From Chaetoceros tenuissimus (lineage: Eukaryota; Bacillariophyta; Thalassiosirophyceae; Chaetocerotales; Chaetocerotaceae): a DNA stretch of 64,000 nucleotides. A program made the translations under genes and the position numbers. Below the pieces are notes generated by a model. The model was given only the letters and a program-made list of their open reading frames with translations, made no database searches and was not told the origin of the DNA. Positions within the stretch are counted from its first letter, which is position 1. Every line of letters begins with the position of its first letter. The stretch lies in NCBI GenBank assembly GCA_021927905.1, contig BLLK01000074.1:620001-684000 (forward strand), written 5' to 3'. Below are positions 10,507-22,038 of this stretch, in pieces.

Positions 10507-13500
10507 CTAGCATGTTATTGCTTGCATTGCCAAATTCGTCCTGCATTCTATAGACTCAAGTCTATTCATTGCACTTGCAACTTTGGCCCTTTCATTGTCT
10601 AGTAATGATTGGCTATAAAAACCAGTGGCATTTCTATCTAACTTTACTAGTCCGATGCTTGCCTTTGCTAACCGTACCTCAGAGAAAGCCAAATTCAATT
10701 GTCTTGAGTTATTAGTCAGGTCCTTTCTAAAAGTTGAAGATATATCCGACAATGGAGGTAATTGAGAAACTTTGTCCGATAGTGTCTTTGCTTTCCACAC
10801 AGATGCATCTGATAGAGCATCGCGCAAAGCTGGTCGGAAGAAGGCTGACTCAAGGGACAAGGACGTAGCAGTAGCTTCTTGACGAGACTTGGATGGACTG
10901 CTAATACCGAGACTTGCCAATGAAAAGTCAGTATCCAAACTGATTCTTCTATTTGAACGACTGCTTCCTCCTCGAGTTTTCTGTTCTTTCAATGATCTAA
11001 TTTCACGTTCATACTCGTCTATCTGACTTTGAGTAGCTTCTAGTGCCTGATTGAGAACATCAATCTCCTGGCGCAGAGTACGGACTTCTTCAGGTGCTTT
11101 CACTGGTGAAGCAGATTTTACAACTGCCAGATCACCAGATTGGGCCAAAAGTGATTCAAGTTCTTCCAAACGAGAATTTTGAATTGCAATTTCCTTTGAC
11201 TTTGTAGTAATACTATTTATAAGAGTCTTGATCTTTTCCTCAGCTTCGGTCAACTTTGTATCATTTTCAACAGCGGTACTCAAGTATTCTTCAATCTTCT
11301 TGCCTCGAGCAACAAAATTCAAATCCTCGCCTCCGAGTGTTTGGCTTCGTTCTGATGCAGCTTCCACCACACTAATCCATGCGTCTGAAGATTCAGGAGA
11401 TAGCCAGTTGAACTCATTCTTATCGGATCCTTGTGATCTCAAGAAAGTAGAAAGTTTCGTCAAAGATGAAGCCATGGTTGTTGTTTTGTCATTGAGGGAA
11501 GAAATGTTGATGGATGAGATTTTGTCTTGACTAGTCATGAGAGCATCTGCTTCTTTGGAAATAATCGATGACGCCTCGCATAAGCGGGAAGACAACGATT
11601 CTAAACTCGCCAATGCTTTCTCATCAAAGAGGTCAATTGATGATAGGCTATTGATGCTTGTGCTGATTTCTGTCAAGAAGACTTCCAATTTCTTTACAAG
11701 TCCTTCAAGGAGCGCAGCTGCACTATGCAATTGGTCGGTTTCGTCCATGATCAAACTCGAAAGAATAGCAATTATACCATGTACATTGAATTTACACATA
11801 GATAGCGACTTTGAAATACTCAAGCCTGGTGCTTCCCATCCTTTTGGAATGAAACCAGATTCCTGTATGGAATCTTTGACGGTGGTCAAAGCCTGCAAGA
11901 CATCATTCAAATTTGATTGATGAGGAGATAGAGCACCCTCTACCTTTAGTAAAAGTAGTTGTTCACTCAGAGCGGAGTCCAAAGCTTGTACACTATGTGC
12001 TGCAAATGTACCAAGCTCATGAGATTGCTCTATAGTCAGAAGTTCTGGCCACTGACCAGCAGACAGAATGTTCATACAACTACAGGATATTTCAATGGCA
12101 AGATTGCTAAACTTTGTCTGATGTAAAGTAATTGCGACCTTTTGTGAGACTGAATTACTTATGGAAATACAATCCGTAGATGCAATGGTCGATCCCAACT
12201 CTTCCAAACAGTTCATGGCTTCTTTTGTAGACGTAGCAAAAATTTCAGAAATACTTTGAAGACTGATGGAAGCTTTCATTGCGATTTTTGATAGAAGAAG
12301 TTCTCCCTTGACAGCAGAGATTTCAGCAGACGCCACTTCTTGAGGTAAGAATTCCTCCAGTCGTTCAGCAAGATGACTCTTTACTTGTGCGTCAATGAGT
12401 TGGAAAGATGTATTTGCTTCCTTTTTCCGAGCAAGTGCTGCATCTGCAACAGATTGAGCCGCCTGTGTCAAGGCTTTTTGTGAAGCAAGAAGCGCACCTT
12501 CCTCGGCACCTTCACGGCCGCCAATTTCCAAGAGTAATGCTTCCTTCTCCCGCTGAAGGGTTTCAATTGTGCTTCTGTAGTTTCCTACTGTGCGCTGAAA
12601 GTCAAGTTCTCTTCTTCTTTGCCTGTTGCGAGTAAGTACAATGATTTGAATTAGATGCACGATGAGGACTAAGAACACCTCTCCAGAAATGCATGATACT
12701 TACATCTTGATGGCTTCTTCCAAGTTCAATACAACAGTTTCTCTATTCTGAAGTTCACTCATGAGGATCTTAATTTCCTCCGCTTGTGCTTCTTCCATTT
12801 CGGCATTGAGTTCACTTGCTTCTTCCAGTTCACGAATGGTAGTTTGCAAACTAATGTTGTTATCTTCCACGGCCAACACTCGCTCACTCAAGTCTTCCAC
12901 CATTTGTTCAAATGCAGAACCTTGATCCACCATTTCCTTGAGATCCTTGACTTCCTGCTTCATTTTCGCTTCATTCTCGGTAAATTTCGCAATTTCCTCC
13001 TTCATGGAAGCAATCATTTGTGCATCCTTTTCAAAAGCATGAATCTGCTTGGTCAATTCCATTTTCTCAACCGAAGTCTGTTCTCTCAAACGTAAAATCG
13101 CTTCCCGCAATCTAGAATTCTGTATACTCAATGCTTGCGTCACCTCTTCCACATTTTGACCCTCATTCTCCTCTCCAGTGGTTACATTCCCTACAGCCAC
13201 TGCAGCTTCTGCCTTTTCAGCACGTTCTTTATAATCCTCCAACTCCATCTTTGCTTCTTCCAATTCAATTTGAGCAGATTCATAATCAATTTTATGTTCC
13301 TCAAAAGTATTCCATAAGTCTTCATATTTTTCTTCCAATTGTTCCTTTTCCAACGATAAATCTTCAAACAAGTGTTCTTGATTAATCTTTTCTTGTTCCA
13401 ATTCTTGAATCTGTCGTTGATATTTCAACACAGTAGCTTGTTGTTTGGCCTGTTCCTTGAAGTTATTCGATGTGTCCATTGGTCGTAGTGACAGTTTTTC

Positions 13501-14721
13501 CTTGAGTTCCGCTATTTCATTCTTGTATATAGATAGATCCGCTTTGCATTGTATATTCTCTTCTTCAAGAGTTGCAATTGCCGTATTTGCTTTATTCAAA
13601 TCAACTTCATGATTGGATTTCAATGTGGTGTACTTTTCAGTAAGAGAATTACATTCAATCTTTAAATTTTCCTTTTCGTGAGATAGAATTTGATTGGATG
13701 CTTTCAATTCTGACAATTGCGATTGCAAAGTGGTCAATTGCTCATTTGTAGATTCTGTACGATTTGAATCTACATCCTTTTCTTTCAATGTTGTATATTC
13801 CTGCGACAAGTCCTTGTATTTCTCTTGTAAATGTTTCAAATCCTTTTCCAAAGATTTCTTTTCCTGTAAATGTTTATCCAAATTTTCTTGCATTTCCTTG
13901 GCCTGTTGACTCAATTGAGTTTCCAAAATATTTATTTTTTCCTTTAAATGAGTGACTTGTGTCAAACTCAATGGTTTTTGAATCGAATCAGAGCTGGTAC
14001 TTTTGATACTAGTACTACTAGGTGTCCTTGGTTTACGAACAAGAGGAGTACGAGTAGGTGTCTCTTCAGGTTTCTTTTTGATGCTTGTCGATCTTGGAGT
14101 CGATGGTCGTTTTGCAGGCGTTCTACTGGGAGTACCAACTGTTTTACTAGGAGTACTAGTACTACTAACACTGGCAGTACTAGTCATAGCAGCATTACTA
14201 CTAGTACTAACACCAGCAACAGGAGAAGGAGAAGCAATTTTATTTTTGACTTTGAGTTCCATTCTCTTTTTCCTCAACTCTTCAATTCGATTTCTGTTAC
14301 TAGCACTCGTACCAGTCGACCTCATACTCGTCACAGAGACATCATCATCTTCCATACTACTACTGGCTCTAACAAGTCTTCTATTACTGTCATCGGGAAG
14401 ATTCAAAGGAGCGCCTTTTAATTCTCGTTTCAATTTGATTCCCTCCAATCTTGTCAATTGTCTCTTTTCTACAAAATTAGATTTGATAAACATTCCACAA
14501 TTGGGAGGAGCATCAAAATATTTCTTTGATTGAACAGTTCCATCATTCTTTCCCTTGTTGATGGAGGAGCCTGTGAGACGGATGCCGATCCAATCAGATG
14601 AGGAATTGAATTCTACTGGTCCAATGTAGGAAATGACTCCTTCCAATGTTTCATCGTTTTTAGTAATGGAGACTGGATCTCCTACTGTTAGAGATGATGA
14701 TGGTGATGGTGATTCTGACAT
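10507..14721 (-). CDS. Dynactin p150Glued-like CAP-Gly protein, two exons
   Basis: Dynactin subunit 1 links dynein to microtubules and cargo. Exon 1 (14721-12704) starts with a CAP-Gly domain (about residues 10-85) with the GKNDG microtubule/EEY-binding signature, then a Ser/Thr/Pro-rich basic linker (about 110-255) and a long coiled coil. The intron is 12703-12623 (GTAAGT...CAACAG) and exon 2 (12622-10507) continues the coiled coil in frame, ending in a Ser-rich linker and a helical C-terminus. Total length is about 1377 residues, close to p150Glued (about 1280). The CAP-Gly call is certain; dynactin rather than a CLIP-170-like protein is inferred from length and layout. Its 3' end is part of the tandem duplication. 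Confidence 0.75.
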
Positions 14722-15505
14722 GTTCTTATTTGTTTGAATAGATTGTATACAATAGTAGTTGAATTAGATGTTGTTGTCAACAAGGAAGTTTTGAAGTTTT
14801 GTTGTTGTTGTTTCGCATTGCCACATAGGCGATTTGAATTATTTGGCTATCTTGCAAATGAATGAAACGTGAAAAGATTCTGTCTTTACTTTTTGAGCAT
14901 AAAGTCAATCATTTTTCATTTCATCAAGCTAATAGCAGATATCCGAACAAAAATAATGTATGTTTGTTGTCTCTGGTCGTCGAGTGGCACAATGACGGGG
15001 GACAGGAATAGAATAGCTAGGCACAATGCTGCATAGTAGCAGCACGATAAGAGGTATTTGAACAGAGAGAAAAAAGCAACACACAACGGTTCAAATACAG
15101 CATCTCATTTTCTAGATAGGTCTAGGTAAAGGCTTGTGACTAGATATTAACATAGATAAAAAGGAAAATAAATGTCCTACTTGGTAGAAATGTGAGAAAA
15201 TTATGAACCGTTATTATGACATTCTAACGGCCCTAAAATTGCTCACAAACTAAGATCAACCCCGAAACACGAACAAACACAATACAGATAGCAACTGCTA
15301 TGATGACTCCTTCTACTATGACATATATTTGTACTAAGCTAATCCATCTTCTAATCTTCCAAACATCATAAAATGCCAACGAAAATGTACTTCATATAAT
15401 ATGCAGAATAAATAAAAAACGTTCGTAGCATAGAAGGATTATGAAAATGTAGGTGTTTCTTCCAAATGTTCCTCACGACCTCGTCAGTTGCCACGCCATC
15501 GTCCT
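14722..15505. other. Gene-free flank upstream of the dynactin gene
   Basis: 5' flank of the dynactin-like gene followed by AT-rich sequence. I see no supported ORF, RNA gene or clear repeat in it. Confidence 0.45.
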
Positions 15506-16034
15506 CATCCAAAGTGGGTCCAGCGCCAAGTGTACCCTGGAGCGCCATTATTTACTTAACGTTCCAGCGCCATTCTAGTGTTTTTAGCTTAGTTGGTTAA
15601 TATCCCTAGGTAGGACTTTTGTACCAGCAGCGCCATCAAAATAACCAGCTCCATTTTCATGGCGCTGAGCTTTTGCACATAATGGCGCTGGATCTGACAT
15701 ATTTCACACGATTCGACCAAATTAGCTAATCTCAAATTCGTTGTTTAAACACGAATGAAGGCTGAACGGACGAGTAAAAAAGTTCAAATATCAATCAAAT
15801 CCTATTTTTTATTTTAGATTTATTTTTCGCTACATTTTACATATTATGCTTGATATAATCTAAAGTTAATCATTTCAAAATAGATTTTCAGTTCCCTCAT
15901 CTCTTTGTATAAGTGTACTTTATCGATCAACGCGTTAACCGTACGAAGTAATTCTAGATTTTGAAGTCTCAACATCAACTGAATATTGCTCCTAGCTGCA
16001 CAGTCTCTTTGACTTCCATTACTCTATAATATGA

Positions 16035-16526
16035 CCTGTAAAAGAGGAAATGTGTATAAGTTCTATGATAGATCATTTTATAGATTGACAACGAAAAGAA
16101 AAGGGGAAAAGATGTGCAACTTACATCTAGGAAGACTTCTTCTTGGTTGGAAACAATAGGAAAGCACAATCATTCAATCTAGTTCCCTTTCGCTCATCGA
16201 ATTTATTTCTATGAAGTTTAAAGACAGAAGATATGTAAGAAGAAGGAAGATTGAAACTTGACACGCAACGAAAAAGAAATGTGTTCTTACTTTTGACGAG
16301 TCTGCTTCTTTACCGAGTAATTCTCCTTCAATCGGCCTCCTTAGAATTGAGTGAAATAGAAACGGTTCCTATAAATTAAAATAGAAAAGGTGTATTGTAT
16401 GTGTAAAAAGAGGGAAGATTCTGGAAACATAACACAAAAACAAACAACATGTTCTTACCTTTTTACAGCGCTGCTTCCTTACTGTGTAATTCTCCCCCTA
16501 TCGCCACTTTTGAGGATCGGATGCAT
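16035..16526 (-). other. Row of small exon-like segments with intron signals (decayed or non-coding)
   Basis: On the minus strand four segments are separated by intron-like sequence: 16526-16459 (68 nt), 16368-16291 (78 nt), 16208-16125 (84 nt), and one starting at 16035. The intervening 82-90 nt begin with GTAAGAAC or GTAAGTTG and end in TATAG, CATAG or TACAG after pyrimidine tracts. The first two segments are homologous to each other (both contain a GGAGAATTAC core and a GAAGCAG block). The 78-nt segment is open in one frame, but the others contain stops. This could be a spliced non-coding transcript or the remains of a multi-exon gene. Confidence 0.35.
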
Positions 16527-16667
16527 CTGTAATAGCTGATACTTACCCACTCATGAAATATTCATATTTGTTCAAGATGAGAATGGAATGAATTGCAATA
16601 GTGTGTTGTATTTTATGATTTCGTGTTGGTTGTTCGTTGTTCTCCTTCCTCTTCTCAAATTTTCAAA

Positions 16668-18695
16668 ATTTGAGCCGTTTTATGCATTGACACTCGTTCA
16701 AACTTTAGTGTACGTACTTACAGTGGTAAGTAAGAATATTGACATTATCATTATAACGTCAATCTACCTGCCCATTTTATCTTCACATTTTATACATTTT
16801 ATAAAAATATTTTTAGTTTAGAAGCTTAATACACCCTAGATACATTCTATGATGAGATACAGATAAGTCGATCTTGTAAATATATATATATGAAAACTTA
16901 TTGCAAGTCGAATTCATAGGTATACCACGCATTTATCATATAAGGCAAAATTGACTCAACTGTCATTGGTAATTAATACCTTTATCGTTTCTTTGGCTCC
17001 TCCACATTTGTATAGAGCCAAAAATCGATTATAGGACAACGTAACATCTACCTGGGAATCATTAAAGTTGATTTTTAACGAGAGAAGTAAAGTAGAGGAG
17101 GGTCATTCATAACTTTAAGATTCGCTAAGTTAAAGATAACGTACCTCGACCATTTCTCAAGGTATTTATATGCCAAAGCAGTGGATGTTGGCTTGTTTAA
17201 CTTCATTTACCATGCACATTTCGAAAGTGTATATATGCTAAGCCTTTTTATATCCGAGCTATGTTGTTTGGAGAACCTTTACATACTTTTTCGAAGTTAG
17301 TTTATCTTTCGAATTAAGTTTGAAATTGAGGCAACATTGGCTATCGGCATTCGAATCTTCATTAGTCGAATCGATGAAGCCATAAAACATAACAATTCCA
17401 AACCACCATCACGAATACATACTTCGACACAGTTTTGGATCCTCTGAGGGCACTACAGATCAAATCATACGAAAAAAACATTTTGGAATATCGCAAAAAT
17501 AGACTTGACATAGCGTTTTACAGCTATGCTATGTGAAGATAAGCTTCAATTTGTTCCTAAAACTCAAGATACTCATTATTTATATAGAAAAAGCGATTGC
17601 TGATCAGCCATGTTCAGCTGTCTATTTAGATTATACTTCAATTGCACACAATTGTATTTTTGGGGGAAGGAAATTGACTACCTTATTTGAGATTGCTCAA
17701 GTAATATTGATTCTAGAAAAGAAGTAAAGCTGGAATGCTTTAATTTAAACTACGTTGCGAAGGTGGTTTGCACTCGTGAACTCTAATTACAATGCAAAAG
17801 GTCTCAACGGATTGCATATCGATTAAAATTTAGGTTGTTCTTTTTTCCAAGCAATTTTTTCACCAGGTGACTAGACCTTCTTCTTGTATAGTAAAGTCCG
17901 CTTGCTATATGCACCAACCATTTTCATTACCTAGACTGAAGTTTCTAGCTATTCAGCATCGAATTCGGTTGAGTAGAAGTTGAGATAGTGAGGAGAGAAG
18001 TAATGGAAGCTTGAAATTTGCAGTCAATTTTTACCTAAAATGAGATTTTTTATGATCCATGAGTCCCGAGCTTGTAGGAGAAGTAATGGCACGTCTTGTT
18101 TGTGTTATATGTGAAAGGCTTTGCTACCAGACAGTAGGTATAGTGAACATATTGCATATGCAATCGTACCATTTCTTAGCGAGCAAGAAGAAGGTTTTCC
18201 TCGAGGTTATGTCATGTACGTTGGACCCTCGGGAGTTGATTGTTATGTATTCCAATATATGAGGGTTGTGACGCATTTCCATATATCTGAACTTGAAGAT
18301 CCGACCATTTGGTGAAGTTTCTCACGCCTCAATTCATCGCTTTGGCAATTTATATTCCACTGTCGACCTCAGTCAATGAAATTTGATGATGCTTACGACT
18401 CTCAACCTCGCTTTAAAATGCAGAATTCTGTAATCCGAAGCCACAGTGAGTTGCCTATACATATCTTATCGAAAATTCTGCCCTGTTGTATCTTTCACCA
18501 CTCTCCAAAACTCATTCATCACGAAAACACTGCAATTTCTGGTGACATACAAAAAGTCGACATCAAATTAGAATTATATCGTCTAGCTCCTTCATAAAGG
18601 TCAAACTCCAAAATCGCCACTCGCTCAAGGCTCAAGTAGAAATATATATCATTGATGTTTATGGTACATATTCGAATTTATTATTTCAATTTGCT
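16668..18695 (+). repeat. Diverged non-coding module, copy A
   Basis: This stretch aligns by eye along most of its length with the reverse complement of 34848-36460. Well-matched anchors include the block at about 17010-17140 (tataggac...catctacct and cgagagaagtaaagt), a block at about 17340-17540, and one at about 18360-18640 (ctgtcgacctc, atccgaagccac). I estimate roughly 70 percent identity with many indels. No long ORF is shared. Copy A has about 360 bp (17985-18345) absent from copy B. Confidence 0.7.
17985..18345 (+). other. Insertion within module A with a coding-like fragment
   Basis: This part is absent from module B. It contains two overlapping short open stretches, one reading ...HIAYAIVPFLSEQEEGF..., that look more protein-like than their surroundings. 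Its core resembles the 84-nt segment at 16125-16208: both have a CAAGAAGAAG block followed by a TTTTCCT/CTTCCT block. I do not recognise the protein. Confidence 0.3.
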
Positions 18696-19260
18696 GAAAT
18701 GGAGTCGTCAAACAGAAGAAGATAGGTGATTTTCACTTAAAGCGATGTGGTGTGCTGAGAAAAAATAGAAAAGTGAAATAAGACATTCAACGGATGAGAT
18801 CCCCAAAATATATGTAATTTATACTTGAGTCTTGTGAATTTGGGTTAGAAAGAAGATAGAAAGAGGAAAGAAGGGAGGAGGTTAGAGATTATATTCCTCC
18901 AGCGCCATTTTTATGATCCTCCAGGACCATGTAGGATACGCGCAGGTAGATGTTTTTTTTATACCTATTGACACGTGTCAATGCTCCGAGAAGACAAAAA
19001 TATGGCGCTGTTGACATGAAAATGCAGCCACAGGGTACACATGGCGCTGGACCACATTTGGATGCTGCTTATTCTAATCTTAAAAATCTATTCTTCTTTG
19101 CCTTCTTGCCTTGTTTCATTAATTTTCGATAAACATTAATTAAAAAGGAGTAAGTCAATCCATTCTTGATAGAGAATTGATAATTGATTGTATACTCACC
19201 CATCCTCTTCGGTTACTTGCCTATTATTATTTACAGATTATATCTGATCATAATTCAACG
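18696..19260. promoter_or_regulatory. Right end of the TIR block and upstream region of the beta-helix gene
   Basis: Contains three TGGCGCTG-type octamers (18900, 19003, 19042), the right inverted repeat (19031-19064), and then about 200 bp of AT-rich sequence before the ATG at 19261. No gene seen. Confidence 0.4.
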
Positions 19261-21389
19261 ATGAAACTAATTAGCTTCCTCCTCTTTACATACTCCATTG
19301 ACAAATCATTTACCAATGCTCGTAGACTACAGAGCAACGGTAACAATAATGGAAATGGTAAAAATGTGTTTAAGGAAGAAATGTCCACCGTCGAAGGAGA
19401 AGATGTCACTTGTCTTTTCAATGGTGAGAGAACAAACAAAATTGATATTTTCTAATCTTTCATTCTTCGTTTTCATGATGAGCTCACACATGTCATTGCA
19501 ATCAAAGAGGACTTTGAATTGGGCACACTCATCATTGATGAGCCTGGAAAGTACAAACTCTGTGAAGACATTGTATTCGACCCTATTCAAGACAAAGCTT
19601 TACCAGTTACTGAAATGTACTTGCCTGATTTCAATGTATACAATGAAAACGCCTATGGAATGGGATTTTTCGCAGCGATTGCCATCTCTGCCTCTAATGT
19701 TGAGATTTATCTCAACAATCATTCCATTGAACAGTCGGCAAGTCATGCCTTGATGCAACGATTCTTTGCCATTATCGAGTTGGCGAATTCACCTTTTCTA
19801 CAGAGTGTCGGACCAGCTCAATTTGTAGGAGAAAATGGGTTTCAAGCTGCTTCCAATATTTTGATTCAGGGACCTGGTAAAATTGGAAGGTCTGCGCATC
19901 ATGGTGTACATGGAAATGAAAATCAAAATATTACTATCCGAGATGTCACATTTCAAGACTTTGAGGTTGCAGCTGTTGGTATGTCTTGGTTGAGCTCTTA
20001 TCTTTCTTGTATGTATTTTTATTTTTACACTCATATACCTTTTCTTGAATCATAGCTCTGAATAATGTGGATAATGCAATCATTGAACACAATACAATTC
20101 TAAATAACCGACATGATGTGCCCGTCATTGGGTCATTCTCTGCTGCAGCTCAGATCAGCCATTACGGAAAGGCTTTGAAAGCTATGAACTTTGGTATGAA
20201 CCTGAAAGGAGTCTTTACCACTGCCGAAGAGGTTTACAATAGCCTCTTGGCCATGATTGAAAATACCTACTTTGTCGTATCTCGAAACAAAGATTCAACA
20301 TTTTTTGAAAAAAAGTTTCCAGAGGAATACTTTTTGTTTCACAACAAGAATCAGGTTGTAGATGGTCCATGTTATGCATTTGTCATTCATGGAAAAGGGC
20401 CAGCTGTCGGTGGATTTGGTTTTGAACTTGCAGAAAGTACCAAAATGTCCAGTAATATTCAAATATCTGATAATACCATTGATAATATCAAATGCTGGGA
20501 AAATGAGGTGCCGGCATTAATTGTAGATGGAGTTGTACAAAATGATGCAAGAGGCGCAATGCTGCAACTCATCAAGTCTACTTCGGAAGATAAATTCTTA
20601 GCTATCAATGATGATGGTACATACAAACGTAATCCAGTCGCAGACATGCAAATCATGACTGCAGCAGCTATTCAACAAGGTCTCTTAGTGGACGATCCGT
20701 TACTTCAAACCGTTGTCAATACCATCAGTCCATCGATAGTTGAGTGGGCAAGCAGTTCCAACAACATTCTCACTCCTCACTATCGATGCAATGGTGACAG
20801 CATGCACCACACAATCAAGGGTATGAATATCATTCGCGTAGAGGACTGCGAGGGTTTTACAATTTCTGGTAATTCCATAAACAATATTCAAAATTTGAGC
20901 GATGAGCCATTTGATAACTGTTCTTCTTACCACTTGGGTGCAAGTATCGAGGATACAAGTACTCAAGTGGGAAGTGTACGAGTTATTTCTCTTGCTGCAG
21001 TTACTGGATACGTGACAGGCTCTCAGGCAAAATCTCAGATTGCTCAAAATGATTTGAGTAATATAACTGGTCAAATCATTATCGGAATAGATATCCAAGG
21101 CAAAAGTGATTCATGTTTCATTGATTCCAATGTATTTGATGAGTCTTTCCTCCCAAGAGATAATGTTGAGAAAAGCATTGCTATTCGTCTTCGCGAATTT
21201 GTAGATAGTTCAGTGGATGGATCCCAAGCTATTGAGATCGGACCTAATAACAATATTGATGAAACTCAAATTGAAATGTTCAATGGTTCTACTGATTCGG
21301 AGCACATGAGAAAGTTGGCCGAGTTACATAAGAAAATGAACATTGGTATTGAGTGGAAGTTGGGAGCTTGTCCTTTTGGAAGAAGATGA
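19261..21389 (+). CDS. Secreted right-handed beta-helix (pectin-lyase-fold) protein, three exons
   Basis: Exon 1 (19261-19423) begins with a signal peptide (MKLISFLLFTYSIDKSFTNA) and an Asn/Gly-rich linker. The first intron starts at 19424 (GTGAGA); the acceptor giving a continuous frame is near 19507, although a better pyrimidine tract precedes AG at 19482, so this junction is uncertain. Exon 2 ends at 19978, intron 2 is 19979-20055 (GTATGT...CATAG), and exon 3 is 20056-21389. The body has irregular repeats of the type NIxIxDNTI, NxTIRDVTF and FTISGNSINNI, the turns of a parallel beta helix. Such proteins bind or cleave polysaccharide; no catalytic motif is recognisable, so enzyme activity is not claimed. 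Confidence 0.72.
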
Positions 21390-21463
21390 ATAAGTACAGA
21401 TATTCAAAACTTTGTTCGAAATAAAAATATAAAGAGTTTACATGTTTACAAAGAGTACAGATT

Positions 21464-21965
21464 CTAAAACTGATTCATCATATCCAAAAGATCGAATGCA
21501 TCATCACTACCATCTTTTTGTTGCTTCTTCTTGGAAACCTTAGAAGTAGATTTTGTGATATCTGAGAACCGAATCTGTTTCCCCGCTTCCCAATCCTCTC
21601 GGGTGATGGCTGTTTTCCTCTTTGACTTTGACGATACTTTCCGAGATGACTTCTTGCGCTTTTTGCCTTTTGAAACTGCTGCTTTATCTTTTCCTCTATT
21701 ACTGGTAGGAAGAGTGTCAGCTCTAGATAGTTGTCCCCTGTGCACATTTGTAGTAACGGTAGAAGGCTGTTTTTCAACTGAGCCAGTCTTCTTTTCTTTC
21801 TCTGATTGAGGAGAATCTATTGTTGTACCTGTAGTATTTACTGCCACATGTTTTGATTTCTGGTTCCTTTCTTTCTGTGAAAAGCAATACTGGGCTCTCG
21901 CTAGGCTTGAGGAGGCAAAATAACGAGAAACTATGGAGAAGCAGTTTGGAGATTTGATAATGCTT
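21464..21965 (-). CDS. Small basic protein with no visible ATG
   Basis: The C-terminal part is Lys/Ser-rich and ends in a short conserved-looking acidic tail (DDAFDLLDMMNQF); a segment reading TREDWEAGKQIRFSDI precedes it. The frame is open back to about 21965 and the N-terminal part (SRYFASSSLARAQ) resembles a mitochondrial presequence, yet there is no ATG in frame. The first possible starts are GTG at 21847 or a near-cognate codon. Only about 70 bp separate it from the 3' end of the next gene, which leaves little room for an upstream exon. I do not recognise the family. Confidence 0.45.
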
Positions 21966-22038
21966 TAGAAATTATAAAAAACTCCTTTGTTTATTAACCT
22001 ATGTTTCAACCTATATTTCTTAAACGTACTATGCAATA

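Larger units (their letters stand above)
5939..11960 (+). repeat. Direct tandem duplication, unit about 2.8 kb
   Basis: Unit 1 runs 5939 to about 8759 and unit 2 from 8765 to about 11960. Each unit holds the receptor gene plus the 3' end of the dynactin-like gene on the opposite strand. The receptor copies differ at two residues over most of their length (I/M and Q/K in the third loop) and then in the tail. Unit 2 continues without break into the full dynactin gene, so the ancestral order was receptor then dynactin, and unit 1 is the extra copy. Confidence 0.9.
15506..19064. mobile_element. Possible non-autonomous TIR element with TGGCGCTG subterminal repeats
   Basis: The ends 15506-15539 and 19031-19064 are inverted copies matching at 30 of 34 positions. 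Near both ends the octamer TGGCGCTG or its complement is repeated in both orientations: 15521, 15565, 15628, 15660 and 15683 on the left (a variant at 15540), and 18900, 19003 and 19042 on the right. Clustered subterminal motifs of this kind are typical of transposase-binding sites in cut-and-paste elements. No transposase is encoded, and I could not find a target-site duplication. Inside lie the non-coding module (16668-18695) and small exon-like segments (16035-16526). The element could instead be two scattered copies of one repeat. Confidence 0.35.

Noticed and set aside
13948-14533. Long plus-strand open stretches opposite the dynactin N-terminus.
   Set aside because: They arise from the Ser/Thr-rich low-complexity linker on the other strand and have Ser/Thr- or Leu-biased translations without domain features.
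15506-19064. CRISPR-like or satellite interpretation of the repeated octamers.
   Set aside because: Spacing is irregular, orientation is mixed and copies sit only near the two ends.
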